This document shows positions 29,571 to 40,806 of a stretch of 64,000 nt of DNA, one piece after another (the stretch's first letter is position 1; every line of letters begins with the position of its first letter). The position numbers and the translations under genes are program-made. The notes below the pieces were generated by a model. That model was not told where the DNA came from and did not search any database. It saw nothing but the letters and a program-made list of their open reading frames with translations. Origin of the DNA: Yponomeuta sedellus (Eukaryota; Arthropoda; Insecta; Lepidoptera; Yponomeutidae); assembly GCA_934045075.1 (NCBI GenBank), contig OW203723.1, positions 23,277,615 through 23,341,614 on the forward strand. The letters are read 5' to 3'.

Positions 29571-30663
29571 TTATAATTACTGCAACGGTCCTACTAAAGT
29601 TCGGACCTGGCCAATAAGGACCGGACGACGCGGAGTGGTTAGGCCCTCCACCAGATGGGCTGACAACCTGGTACCTACCTATAAAGGTTTACGGGTTTCG
29701 TAGACTTAGAGCACAGAGCAAAGAATGTGGTCTCGCCCCACGTCCTTTCCATGTGGCCTATTAATACCTTTCAATAAAAACATTTGTAAATATAATAATC
29801 ATTAAGTTTGTTAATCATGTAAGTTTTGTAGATATTATTGGATATAGTTAATTTATTATTCTAGCATTGTATTTACTACACTGTATGTAAAAGCCGTATT
29901 ATTTTAGGGTTCCGTAGTCGACAAGGAAGATCCTGCCATCTGTCTGCGCCTCCATGCATTTGTATTTCTTGACTACCTACACCATAGTGTGGTAAAAATA
30001 AAAATATTGTGGATGTATAGGAACATTTTTATTTATTTAGGGTTCCATTTGCGTAATATTAAGCTTTAAAGCGCGATTTGTACGAGTAGGGCGTGTCACC
30101 ACCCCATTCTCTTCTCCTGGTCAAACGGTTTATTGGACAAATCAGAAAAAAAACAACAACCACGGCTAAGTAGGCTTTATAATTCAACGAGTAGGTAATA
30201 TAGGCCATAGGTATTTATAAAAGAAATTTTCGTACAAAATCCATTAAAAATCACGTTTATGAAGTTGTTTCTTATGGGAAGCAGATAAAACCCTCTGCAG
30301 GTCTCTGGACACCATTGATTACCTATTTCACTATAGTCAATATCTAAGATGATGCTCATTGCAACGTGTCAGTAGGTACATTCACTACCTACTCGCACCG
30401 TCTGTAATCTGTAATATAAGTATTCCAATATCAGATTTATTGAATTTATAAGTAGGGTCATAGGGCAAACGAGCATTCCTTTGCAATCAGTTTAAACTAA
30501 AAGGTTAGTCACACATGAAAAAAAGATCGATAGGTATCAATAGGAATGTTGTTAATTCGTGTCAAAAACCTCTACTATAAAAAAAGCAAACTCTTATCTA
30601 TAGTAGCAAACTAGATAAGAGATAAATAAAATTTATTTCGGGTTCGTACACAATTAATTATAA

Positions 30664-32690
30664 AAATAGATGTTGATAGGAGGATTAGGATAGAGGATTT
30701 CTATGGCCGATTATACACTGCACATGCCCCTCGTTGCCGACGAGACGACCACGATTCCAGAGCCAAGACGCGATCATGTTAGCTCTGAGACAGCTTAAAA
30801 ATGGAAAATCCCCAGGTGAGGACGGAATAACATTAGAGCTTTTGAAAGCTGGAGGAGCCCCTGTTATACAGGAATTACAGAAGCTCTTCAACGCCGTCCT
30901 ACACTGTGGGAGAACCAAAGGCGTGGAGCAGGAGTTTGGTGGTGCTCGTCTTTAAGAAGGGTGACAAAACCCTTCTTAAAAACCACAGACCCATCTCGCT
31001 CCTGAGCCACGTATATAAGTGGTTTTCACGAGTGGTCACGAATCGTCTCGCCAGGAGACTACGAGTTCCAGACGCCGGAACAAGCCAGGTTTCGCGGAGG
31101 ATATGGCACCATAGACTACATTCACACAGTGAGGCAGATTATACAGAAGTGCGAAGAGCCCATGTCTAGCCCCCCATGATAATCAGCCCCTATGTCTGAC
31201 CTTTGTGGACTATGAGAAAGCCTTTGACTCTGTCGAAACCTGGGCTGTTCTGGAATCCTTACAGCGATGCCAAGTAGACTATCGATCGTTATATCGAGGT
31301 GTTGAGATGTCTGTACGAAGCCGCCACACACGGATCAGATTGGAAAAAAGTGGACTGAAAAAAGATATTTTGACCCCATCTTTTTTCTAGTGACTCCTTA
31401 CGTAATTGCAATAAACATTTACTGATTGGAATTTTGTCACAAATTAATCCATTTACGAGAAAAAAAAAATATTAGTTTTTTTTAAAAAATACTCTCCGTC
31501 ACACCTACTAAACATTATTTTAACATCTTTAAAAATTACGAAGTTATTCACAAAAAAAGAATTTACTCAATACAAAAAAAACTAAAATATTTTTTTTCTC
31601 GTAAATGGCTTAATTTATGATAAAATTTTAATCAGTAAATGTTTATTGCAATTACGTAAGGAGTCACTAGAAAAAATATGGGGTCAAAATATTTTGACCC
31701 TAAGTCCACTTTTTTCCAATCTGAGCCCAATGTGCGCCACCATGAGTGTCCAAGTACAGGGCCAGCAGTCTAAACCCATTCAACTGCGCAGAGGAGTGAG
31801 ACAGGGGGATGTTATATCCCCGAAACTGTTCACAACCGCGTTGGAAGACATGTTTAAGACACTGGACTGGAAAGGAAAGGGCAACGGCGCCTACATCTCA
31901 CACCTGCGATTAGCAATGACATAGTCTTAATGGCGGAGTCGCTAGAGAAGCTGAACCAGATGCTGACCGGTCTAGATTCAGCCTCGCGACGTATCGGTCT
32001 TGGCACGAATTTAGATAAAACCAAAGTCATGATCAATAGCCACATTGATCCGGGACCGGTCGTCGTACATGGTCACCTGCTCGTAATCGTTCCTGAATAC
32101 ACTTACCTCGGGCAGATTTTGTAGTTAGGTAAAAACAATTTTGAGAAGGATACCAAGAAGAGGATCCAGCTAGGCTGGGCGGCGTTTGGGAAACTACGCC
32201 GAGTCTTCTCGTCATCCATGCCGCAATGCTTGAAAACGGAAGTTTTCAATCAGTGCGGCCTACCTGTGATGACCTACGGAGCCGAGACATGGACACTCAC
32301 GAAAGGGCTGGTCCACCAGTTCAAAGTTGCTCAGCAAGCTATGGAGAGAGCTATGCTCGGAGTTTTTCTGAAGGATAGGATTCGTAACAAATGCATCCGA
32401 CAGAGAACCAACGTTATCGACATAGCTCAGAGAATCAGCAAGCTGAAGTGGCAGTGGGCTGGCCATATCTCGCGCAGAACCGACAACTGTTGGAGTTAAC
32501 GCGTTCTTGAGTGGAGACCGCGACTCGGCAAATGTAGTGTAGGACGCCCTCCGACTAGGTGGGATGACGATCTGCGGAAAACTGCAGGCAGATGCTGGAT
32601 GCGGCAAGCTGAAGACAGGGCGCTATGGCGCTCATTAGGGGAGGGCTATGTACAGCAGTGGACTATTATAGCCTGAAGAAGAAGAAGATA
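30664..32690 (+). pseudogene. RTE-clade LINE, 5'-truncated and broken reverse transcriptase
   Basis: Pieces in several frames read RIEDFYGRLYTAHAP, ALRQLKNGKSPGEDGITLEL, LLKNHRPISLLSHVYKWFSR, TFVDYEKAFDSVETWAVLES, RRGVRQGDVISPKLFTTALE, TYGAETWTLTKGLVHQFKVA and SKLKWQWAGHISRRTDN, the order of an RTE reverse transcriptase and C-terminal region. The endonuclease is missing. Frameshifts and stops are frequent, and the catalytic FADD region is eroded. A 408-bp fold-back element splits it. It ends TGGACTATTATAGCCTGAAG, the 3' end shared by the SINE-like composites in this window. Confidence 0.88.
31327..31734. mobile_element. 408-bp fold-back MITE with CAC ends and 5-bp target duplication
   Basis: The left end begins CACACGGATCAGATTGG and the right end, reverse-complemented, CACATTGGGCTCAGATTGG. 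The arms pair for about 130 bp (GGAAAAAAGTGGACT, AGTGACTCCTTACGTAATTG, CCATTTACGAG). CGCCA flanks both sides (31322-31326, 31735-31739); removing the element and one copy restores the LINE frame (EAATMSVQ). A 5-bp duplication and CAC ends suggest Transib-type mobilisation. It has no ORF. Confidence 0.85.
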
Positions 32691-33059
32691 TGACTATGAC
32701 GCAAAAACACGATTCCTCTAAAACACTACTCAAATACAGTTTAAATAATCAGGGGTATTTCTCCTTGCCACTGCCTATAAAACTGAATTCTGAGGACTTA
32801 AGGATTCCTGTTTTTATAAATAACACTGCATACGATAAAAAGTTAGGTACGGCTGTAGGTACATGCCTCGAAAAAACGTAGGCATTAAGACAAGACACTC
32901 AAGGGAATAAAATTCATAGGGTTCCCGTTGATATAAATGGCCAAATTTCATCGTTCTAGAACTATGACATTTGGCAAGGTATATCGTCTTATTATTATAC
33001 AAGACTTAGTAGGAACAAATGCAGGAAAAAACTGAAAACTCCGTAATTAATATGTAATA

Positions 33060-33215
33060 AAAATATTAAAAAAATACGTTGGTAGTTCGGGAACTCGATA
33101 AAAACTGCGAGACCGATTCCTAAACTATTTAAAATATGTAAGTAGGAACCTACTTACCTACAGAGTACGCAACTCTCGGTGCACGAGTCCGACTCGCACT
33201 TGACCGGTTTTTTGT
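33060..33215 (+). repeat. Lepidopteran dispersed repeat ending GACCGGTTTTTT
   Basis: It has CGGTGCACGAGTCCGACTCG and CACTTGACCGGTTTTTT. A related beginning (GGGTTCCGTAGTCGAC) is at 29908. I know this end as common in Lepidoptera; the element is partial. Confidence 0.55.
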
Positions 33216-33239
33216 TATTACCTACTAATTAGATAAATA

Positions 33240-34900
33240 ATCAGCCCATAAACAGAGCCCACTGTTGGGCATAGGCCTCTTCTCTTTTACGACAAGTCCT
33301 TGCTTAGTTTCGTTCAATGTTTCCTAGCTGCTTACACAATTTCGTCGGCCCACCGGGCAGCTGTTCTGCCCACAAAGCGTCGCGTCAACCCGCCCTTGGC
33401 CACCACTGAGTGGCTACCGTCCACGTGGCGTCTTCCCGACTAACCAAATAACCCGTCCATCTCCATTTTAGGTTTATGATACGTGTGCCTATATCTTGGA
33501 CTTAGTTTTTTGCCGAATATCGGACGATAAGTGCCTAGAATATCCCGCTCCATAGCCCTTGCGCGAAAATTAGATTATGTCCTTTAGTATATCATTAACT
33601 AATAATGGGTATTGGTGTCTTCATATTGCTCTCAAACTAAAAAAATCTTACCCTCCCTAATTTCAAGGAACACATTTTGACTAACTGGATAAATATCTAA
33701 AGGAAACAAAACAGACAAGGAGTTACACACAAATGTACATCTGGATACAGGCTTCACCAGTTCTATAACTGCCTGCCTGAATTACAAATAATAATAACTT
33801 AGCAACACTGGTGCATGCTTTGCTACCAACATAACAACTGTGTAATGGACCGTATGGCTTTTTATTCATACGGAGGCATCAGCCTATTCGCGAAGCTCAT
33901 CTCCCATTGCTGTTTTTGTAAATCCCGGGACTGCCAGCCCCGGGGTTGTCGACAGCCAATACAGTGATAATTTTAATTCCCGAGTAGAGTCGCTTTACAT
34001 AGTCTGCACTGTGTTAGTTTGAAACCTGGACCACAATTTTATACTCGACTATCAGACCTCACAGATGTCCTGCACAAGTGCTGGCTCTCAACTACAGCGC
34101 CACCTACCGGGTCCAATTGTGATCAGATGATCAAGACGATGATGATCTTTTGTTATTTGAGTGTGTTTAAACACAAAAGAATTCATTAAAATCAGTTCAT
34201 TTAAAGAGTCTAGTGACATACAAAGAATCATAATGAGTCTGTTTAATCTCTCTCACACCCACACACACAAAGACAAAGTGCAAAGAATGCTCAGACTTTA
34301 ATGAAAGATTCTAAATAAATTCATTATCATAGCATCCACTGAGCAACATACACAACCATACATACAGTGTATGGCATTTGTTCACAGTAGTGACGATTTG
34401 AAAAGAAACAAAGAACTTTTTTGTTTTACCCTTTGCACAAGAATAAAGTGACTTGAAAGACATCTTACTTCCTTATCATTGATGCTTGATAAAACATGGA
34501 ACACAAGATTAGCACAATGCATGTAAACAACATGCTGCATCTTTTATTTATAAAGAACAACTTTATTGGGTCAACATTGGTGCTTTGTTTACAATATATT
34601 TCAGTATCCAACGGTTGCCTAGTTAGATGAAGCCACATTTGTTCTTATGATCAGGTGATGATGATTTACAGTAAAATCTTGATTCAAATCAAATCTCAAA
34701 TGGAGTCCTTTTTTAACCACACTTTTTAAGTGCATAATTCAAGCAAGATTTTACAATATAACCTAATAATCCTAAAAATAATTAAGTACATAAAATGCTC
34801 CAAAGTTACGACTAGAGGTATCTCATTATAAATGAAATATTGGTGGTCTTTTTGTATTATGTATTCTGAAGTTTGCTCACAAAGCCAAATTAAATTTACA
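33240..34900. other. Intergenic stretch
   Basis: It starts with a reversed retroelement end (GCCCACTGTTGGGCATAGGC at 33257). The rest shows no ORF or known repeat I can name. The right part may include 3' UTR of the Ubc13 gene. Confidence 0.5.
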
Positions 34901-35534
34901 TAAATACAATTAATTAATGATAACTTTTATACATGACGTAAAATAGTACACAAAAGATTCTTACTGAAATCAACAAATCTGGTATGTCGACATTATCATT
35001 CAGCAAAAATTTACTAGAAGGCTTCCACTTTAAGGAAAAAATAGTTAACTCAGTATCGCTAGAGATCTTGTTGGTTACCAAAACTGATTTACATAGCATT
35101 GCACCCGGGATGGTCCAAGACGAAAGCTTAAAAGACACCTTTGTGACAATTCATTCTATCCTCTGTATAAAATTGAACAAATTTTATAACCATGTTATAT
35201 ACACATTCAAGATCAGGGTGATAGTATTTATTTACTTTGTTATGACAGTAAAAAATATGCATATCTAATACGATAACACAGCTATAAGTGAACAGGAGAA
35301 ACAATGATTATCTCTTGATATCAAACCACTGAGATACAAATGACGGAGCGAGGCTAAGTAGAAATGCAGGGAGGGCTGAGCGAGTGCGGCCACAGCCGGC
35401 ACCGAGGAAGCCGCGCCGGTGCCCACTAATAATAAAAACGTATCCACAATTGTCTCTTCACGAGTTACAGCCGAGGGTGTGGATAACATAACTCGTGTTG
35501 CATGTCGGTTGCACTCGGTGTGTCGTGTCAGAGC

Positions 35535-35990
35535 TCAGTTGTCCATAGCGTACCTCCGCGTCCAGTCCTTGGCGTTCCTGATGGCCTCACTCTCGTTCAC
35601 CTTCCAAAGCTCGGCAACGTCGTTGGCCAGCGGGTCATCGGGGTTGGGCGCCGAAAGTAGCGCTTGGATCGACAGAAGCACCGTGCGAATCTGCAGCGCA
35701 GGGCTCCACTTATCCTTCAAGATATCCAGGCATATGCGTCCCAACCGATCTATGTTCGGATGGTATATTTTCGTTATAAACCTAACCTTAGGCGCTGACA
35801 TGGGATAGTCCTCTGGGAGAAACAGTTCTAATTTGAACAATCCTCCTTCGAAGGGCGAGTCCTCAGGCCCGGTGACGATCACATGGAAGTAGCGCGCGTT
35901 GGTCTCGCTGGGCACTGCGCTGATCCCCGGCACGGGCTCCTGCATCAGTCGTTGTGTCTCTTTGATTATTCTACGTGGTAGGGCTGCCAT
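35535..35990 (-). CDS. ben: Ubiquitin-conjugating enzyme E2 N (Ubc13/Bendless), single exon
   Basis: The 151-residue protein starts [20 protein letters not shown], the family length. It has the HPN motif in [20 protein letters not shown] with the active-site cysteine (position 87), and ends WTRRYAMDN. With a Uev partner this E2 builds K63-linked ubiquitin chains in immune signalling, DNA-damage tolerance and, in flies, synapse formation. An in-frame ATG 39 bases upstream would add [14 protein letters not shown] chose 35990 because family members begin there and the context is AAAATGG. There is no intron, no frame break and no obvious poly(A) tract. It is therefore either a naturally intronless gene (perhaps with 5' noncoding exons) or an old, conserved retrocopy. 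Confidence 0.95.
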   Translation of the reverse strand: MAALPRRIIKETQRLMQEPVPGISAVPSETNARYFHVIVTGPEDSPFEGGLFKLELFLPEDYPMSAPKVRFITKIYHPNIDRLGRICLDILKDKWSPALQIRTVLLSIQALLSAPNPDDPLANDVAELWKVNESEAIRNAKDWTRRYAMDN

Positions 35991-35999
35991 TTTAAATAT

Positions 36000-36640
36000 G
36001 CGGTCTAGCGCAATGTCAAATAACAGCAAGTAATCATATAATTGTAAATATTTCTAATTGTCCCTTCACTGCACTTAATTACGATGATTATGTAGGCACC
36101 TTTCTTTAGATTAGCAAATTACAATAGCTTTTTTGCCATGATAATTGTGGAAAAACCGACTACAAGGGAGACACTTCAATTTTCAGACAATAGACAAAAC
36201 AGAGTTGGGTCATAGAGTGATGAGACTTTTTTTGTTCACAGATTAAACAGATAAAAAAAAGACACTTTTACACTACGAACGCCGCGTGCCCTACGCACAC
36301 TACGCAATCTCAAGCGTAGAGCTTCCGTCGCGACGTCGCGTCGGTCGTGCCTCTGTCCTATACGTTTTGTGTGTCTGTGTTTAAGTAATTTTGGTCACAT
36401 AAACAATAATTGATAATGATAAGTCAGAAAAATAGGTATGTAATCTTTATCTTTTACTTATTAAGGATGGTTTAGTTCAAGGTAGTTCACATGATTGCCA
36501 AAAGATGACGCTACTATACATTATCCATTATAAACCGTAGATAGACCGTGCGTCGACCGGACATGAACCTAGTCTTTGCGTCGCGCGAGTTTTGACTTTC
36601 AAAATGCGTGACTAACGTCGTTGTACTACCCGTGCAAAAA
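36000..36640 (-). promoter_or_regulatory. Probable 5' region of the Ubc13 gene
   Basis: It contains a CpG-dense block at 36270-36370 (CGTCGCGACGTCGCGTCGG) unlike the AT-rich surroundings, upstream of the start codon. It may be promoter or 5' UTR; no TATA box is clear. Confidence 0.35.
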
Positions 36641-36963
36641 CGATGTCACGATTTACGCGTTTTGTGCAGCCAAATGTCTAATAATTGTTTTACATTGGAA
36701 GTACTTTAAACACTATTACCTATTGTACTTTTCTGAGAAGTCGCGATTTTTTACCCATGTTGCCTGAACAGTACGACGGAAGTCGCGAATATACAATACT
36801 TTAATTTTTTTAGCGCCACAAAACGCGTGACTCCTGCCCATACTAGGCTGGTTTTAGATCTGATTCATGTCGGTCAGAGTACTGTTATTTCTGTATAATG
36901 GCCGGCCGGCGGCGTAGCCCTACAGTTAAGTTTAAATTATTTTAACGGAAATAGTTACGTTTT

Positions 36964-37307
36964 GTTTAGGTGTCAGTCGAGATCTGGTTATGCTAGGGAT
37001 TCGATAAAATGGGTATTAGGCTAGGGTTTTGATGAAAAGATCCAATAAAAATATTACTAAGTTGAATTACGCACGCACGCCGAGTCTATTAGAAAAAAAA
37101 ATGAGTTGTATGTATCATTTCATTGTTTAATTCATCTTTTATATTGTGTTATTTTTAATATGGATTTTGATTTATCTGAAATAAAATATTATTATTATTA
37201 TAGATTAACGTTCTAGTATTGACGTAGGAAATTTCAGCAATCAGGTGAAATATTACAAAATTTTTGTTCATCGCCTAGCCTAGCAAGGTCTCGACTGACA
37301 CCTAAAC
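36964..37307. mobile_element. 344-bp fold-back (MITE-like) element
   Basis: GTTTAGGTGTCAGTCGAGAT at the left pairs with ATCTCGACTGACACC-like sequence at the right (CTCGACTGACACCTAAAC). GCTAGG/CCTAGC blocks lie further in. There is no ORF and the target duplication is unclear. Confidence 0.7.
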
Positions 37308-37692
37308 AATTAAGTAATAAGTAGAGCAGTATTTTTCATGGATGTTAAACCTACCTACAGCTCTACAATACTTACAAAGGGAACGTGAGGCTTTGAAGCT
37401 GTCTTAGGCAACGGAAGAGGAAATGTAAGCGGTGTTCGATCCACTCTAGGCGCGATTTGTATAAAAACCAAGAGTCCTGATTTATGCTACCTAGGTACTT
37501 GCTATGTTTTTTTTACTATCTACTTAGTTGCAAAATCACCTGTAACGGTACTGGGTAGTATAGACATAGTAGGTTGACGTGCGGTTGCCCCTAGATTAAC
37601 GAGTATAAAGAATCGACTAGACTATGCAATGTAATGTAAATGTGAATAGAATTGTCATAGTAACCTATGAATGCGCCCTTTATGAGGTACTG

Positions 37693-37694
<2 letters not shown>

Positions 37695-37724
<30 letters not shown>

Positions 37725-37944
37725 CATACATACATACATACATACATACATACATACATACATACATACATACATACATACATACATACATACATACATA
37801 CATACATACATACATACATACATACATACATACATACATACATACATACATACATACATACATACATACATACATACATACATACATACATACATACATA
37901 CATACATACATACATACATACATACATACATACATACATACATA
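37695..37944 (+). repeat. Microsatellite (TACA)n, about 62 uninterrupted units
   Basis: 250 bp of pure repeat. It starts exactly where the minus-strand LINE fragment 37945-38335 ends, so it is (TATG)n expanded from that LINE's tail. The long ORFs through it (MYVC or TYIH repeats) are not genes. Confidence 0.98.
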
Positions 37945-38335
37945 ACCTCACGCCTGTGTCCCAGAGGGGTAGGCAGAGACAAGGGAATGCCACTTGCCAT
38001 GATCCTGACAGATCACCTTCGCTTTATCAACGTTCATAAGTCGTTGCATACACGCACGCCGGTTCCGGGTACTTTTTATCTTTCCCTTTGCTAATACATC
38101 CCTTATTTGGTCGATGTGTGTCCGCCTCGGACGTCCCTTGCCAGCCCTTCCACTCACATTCGCAATAAATATTTGTTTCGTCAATCTTTCTTCCTTCATC
38201 CTCTCCACATGTCCATACCAACGTAACATTCCTTTCTCAATTCTAGTCACTATATCCTCTTTCAGTCCACAACGTTCTCCAATCATAATCAGACTATTGC
38301 GTATCCTGTTATTCAAACTAACACTGAGGTACTAT
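37945..38335 (-). pseudogene. LINE 3'-terminal fragment (C-terminal region of ORF2)
   Basis: It reads NNRIRNSLIMIGERCGLKED, IEKGMLRWYGHVERMKEERL, GRAGKGRPRRTHIDQIRDVL, RRACMQRLMNVDKAKVICQD and WHSLVSAYPSGTQA, the typical end of a lepidopteran non-LTR reverse transcriptase ORF. It is 5'-truncated. Shorter fragments of the same family are at 3333-3465 and 60060-60135. Confidence 0.85.
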
Positions 38336-38389
38336 ATAAAGTTCTACAACAAGATTATAGGTTGTAACACTAACCTCTTGAGGTGCTCT

Positions 38390-39120
38390 GCCTGAGGGGC
38401 TAGGTTTATGCGCGACCCGGTGAAATACCACCCGGGTTGGCGCTTTCAAGGATGCCTATGGGGACTACTCACAAATGAATACGCTTGGATTCCAAAAACC
38501 GACACCATTTAATATATACAGGCCTAATATTTACATAATTAACCCTACACACTCAAATTGTCTCTCACTTAACCTACCACTGGTTTTAACCATTGTCCCT
38601 GTATTATCACTGTCTTTGTTACACCACCGACACTCACACGACTTAACTACTGATGGTGAGCAAGTCGCCCCTACTCGACTTGCTCACTATTATCAACTGC
38701 TGTACTTATTCCTGGTGAGAGGTACCTACGACTCTCAATGATCCTGGAGTGGCCGATATCGGGATCCCCAACATACCGCTCTCAGGATTCCCTATTATCT
38801 GGGGTGGCCACCATCGGGAACCCCAACGTGCCAGCACCCAGAGGCTAAGGCGGGCACACGAGATGTCCTAGGTCGGCTAATATCGGCAAACCAACATGCC
38901 ATGCCCTAGGACATCTCGTGAGTGGCATCGGCTAACCTCGGATGGGCCCACAGAGGCGGACCACTGTACCGCTTCCGGCGATCAGCCGATGTGCCCTCAC
39001 CTGTTCCTCAACCCTCTACAGATCGGGATCCCCTCCGACTGTCCTGAAGCCCTACCGGGACTCCCACAGCGAACCAGAAACCCCTTAAATTGACACCGGG
39101 ACCGGACCTACGGTGAACGT
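38390..39120. other. GC-richer unclassified block with hairpins and degenerate repeats
   Basis: It contains two perfect inverted repeats: GTGAGCAAGTCG (38656) with CGACTTGCTCAC (38676), and CACGAGATGTCCTAGG (38857) with CCTAGGACATCTCGTG (38905). A degenerate GGCxxATATCGGxAxxCCAACATxCC motif recurs at about 38751, 38806 and 38876. It may be the noncoding end of a retroelement in antisense. No ORF is convincing. Confidence 0.45.
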
Positions 39121-39149
39121 CTTTACTGGTAGTGGGAGAGGGATACAGA

Positions 39150-39290
39150 GAATAGTGTAAAGAGGTTCAAAATTTCACTGATGCCGTGAGTCGCCCATTG
39201 GCTCAATTGGTAGAGCGCTGGCACGGATAGTCAGAGATTGCGGGTTCGAATCCCGGCATGGGTGAAATTTTTAGCCTCTAAATAGGTTTT
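39150..39290 (+). repeat. tRNA-like dispersed module (plus)
   Basis: GCCCATTGGCTCAATTGGTA and GGGTTCGAATCCCGGCATGG form cloverleaf-like D and T arms; the anticodon loop lacks U33. Flanks are GGTTCAAAATTTCACTGATG and AATTTTTAGCCTCTAAATAG. Confidence 0.75.
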
Positions 39291-39367
39291 TAAACATTGA
39301 GGTTCATTAAGCAAACTTTTTTTTTTTACAATGAATAAAAATAATTGAGTTTACTTTATTTGAATTG

Positions 39368-39475
39368 TAGTCCTCCACCAACCCGGACTTGGCTCCCGTG
39401 GTGAAGTGTAGCCTAACCTTCCTGCAATGCAGGAAGAGACCTGTGCCCCAGCAGTGGGGACATGCAAGGGTTGAA
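39368..39475 (+). repeat. 5S-like SINE, 3' part only (plus)
   Basis: It starts near CCTCCACCAACCCGGACTTG and ends CCAGCAGTGGGGACATGCAA. Confidence 0.65.
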
Positions 39476-39582
39476 ATCGAATTTTAGTCGGGCCCAGCCC
39501 GCCTATTATATGACGTTCCAGGTCCACTGAGTTTAGTCGTCCATCTTAACGTTTCCCGAAGTGTCAAAATAGGTATGTGTAA

Positions 39583-39740
39583 AAACCTATTTAGATGCTA
39601 AAAATTCCACCCATGCCGGGACTCGAACCCGCGACCTCTGGCTAACCGTGCCAACGCTATCCCAACTGAGCTAATGGGCGACTAACCGGCATCAGTGAAA
39701 TTTCGATCCTCTTTATAATACTCTCTGTATTACGTACAGG
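39583..39740 (-). repeat. tRNA-like dispersed module (minus)
   Basis: Reverse complement of the module at 39150-39290, with a good B box (GGTTCGAGTCCCGGCATGGG). Confidence 0.75.
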
Positions 39741-40217
39741 CAGCAATATCGGGCTGACGTAATTTGCATCACTTGCATCCCTTAGTACCCACTTTGAAAA
39801 TAGGTTTTACATCGGAATGATATCGCTGTACTGTAGGTATGTGTGCCTTTAACAGCTGGAGTAGCTTACAAAAAGGAAAAACCGACGTCACTCAACCCAG
39901 TTGATACATAATAGATCCCTGCAGCCGTTCATATAGGTTCCCCTAGATAACGTTGTGTATATTTCCTCTAAAAATCCGGTCGACGTGATACGTTAGCCAT
40001 CTCCCATTTGCTCAGCCGAAAATTTATGTTTCGGAGCGTATCGCCATCGTCACAGAGTATGAAAACCAGAAAGGTTGTTTCGCAAGCGCTATTGTGCCTT
40101 AGAAATGTATTTTAGTTTTTTTTTCGATCATGGTCTGCCCTTCTATTACGTAGCACTCCACTCTATCGAGTTAAGCATTTAGATAACTCCAAAGTGTCAG
40201 GATATGTATGCATTTGA

Positions 40218-40325
40218 CAGCTGTCACGGGCCGGTCACCTATCCAGTACTTGACCGCGCCTGTTGTTGCTTAACCCAAGTGATTAATTTCAATCACTCGG
40301 TTCCGCTAGGCCACGAGCGCTTCAA
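40218..40325 (-). repeat. 5S-like SINE, 5' part only (minus)
   Basis: It holds just the 5S-like head, GTTAAGCAACAACAGGCGCG then GGATAGGTGACCG. This shows the head can exist without the tail. Confidence 0.65.
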
Positions 40326-40437
40326 TATAGGCTTTAATATTTAATATAGGAATACTAAAGTGTGTGCTTCCACGGTCTGGCTCTAGATTTGTGCCTGTGG
40401 GGCGGTCCATCTGCCTACACACATCTCTTTTTTTTTT

Positions 40438-40533
40438 AATGCACTAACCCGTGCTAAGGACAATTTTGTAAACCTATTTAGAGAATAAAAATTCCACCCA
40501 TACCGGGACTCCTTAGCACGGGTTAGTGCATTA
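40438..40533. repeat. Inverted repeat flanking a partial tRNA-like module
   Basis: AATGCACTAACCCGTGCTAA (40438 on) and its reverse complement (to 40533) enclose a module fragment with TTCCACCCATACCGGGACTC. The same AATGCACTAACCCGTGCTAA borders modules at 22006 and 59246. Confidence 0.7.
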
Positions 40534-40654
40534 AAAAGAATATAATCATGTGGGTACAGCGATATCATTCTGATGTAAAACCTAACTGCAAAGTAAGGTA
40601 CTTGGGGCTGAAAGTGATGCAAATTACTTCAGCCAGATGTTGCTGCCTGTACGT

Positions 40655-40806
40655 AATACAAGAGTATTGTATAGAGGTTCGAAATTTCACTGATGCCGGT
40701 AAGTCGCCCATTACCTCAGTTGGGAGAGCGCTGGCACGGATAGCCAGAGATCGCGGGTTCGAGTCCCGGCATGGGTGGAATTTTCAGCCTCTAATTAGGT
40801 TTTTAA
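40655..40806 (+). repeat. tRNA-like dispersed module (plus)
   Basis: AGTTGGGAGAGCGCTGGCAC and GGGTTCGAGTCCCGGCATGG are intact; the A box is altered (ACCTCAGTTGG). Confidence 0.7.

Noticed and set aside
29383..29703. ORF reading MCHHWGVGNAHNPHAGRAGW
   Set aside because: It lies in the SINE/RTE composite repeated at 1014 and 24084; not a gene.
30734..32499. Series of separate small genes
   Set aside because: All are pieces of one broken RTE reverse transcriptase.
35991..36029. Upstream in-frame start of the Ubc13 ORF
   Set aside because: It adds 13 residues not found in the family; the MAALPRR start has the better context and gives the standard length.
37591..38094. Long ORFs reading MYVC or TYIH repeats on both strands
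   Set aside because: They are translations of the TACA/TATG microsatellite; a 4-mer gives a fixed 4-residue repeat and has no coding signature.
39188..39262. Real tRNA gene at the tRNA-like module
   Set aside because: The cloverleaf is close, but the anticodon loop lacks T33, the acceptor stem is short, the same module recurs across the window with fixed flanks, and copies are partly decayed. It is a repeat.
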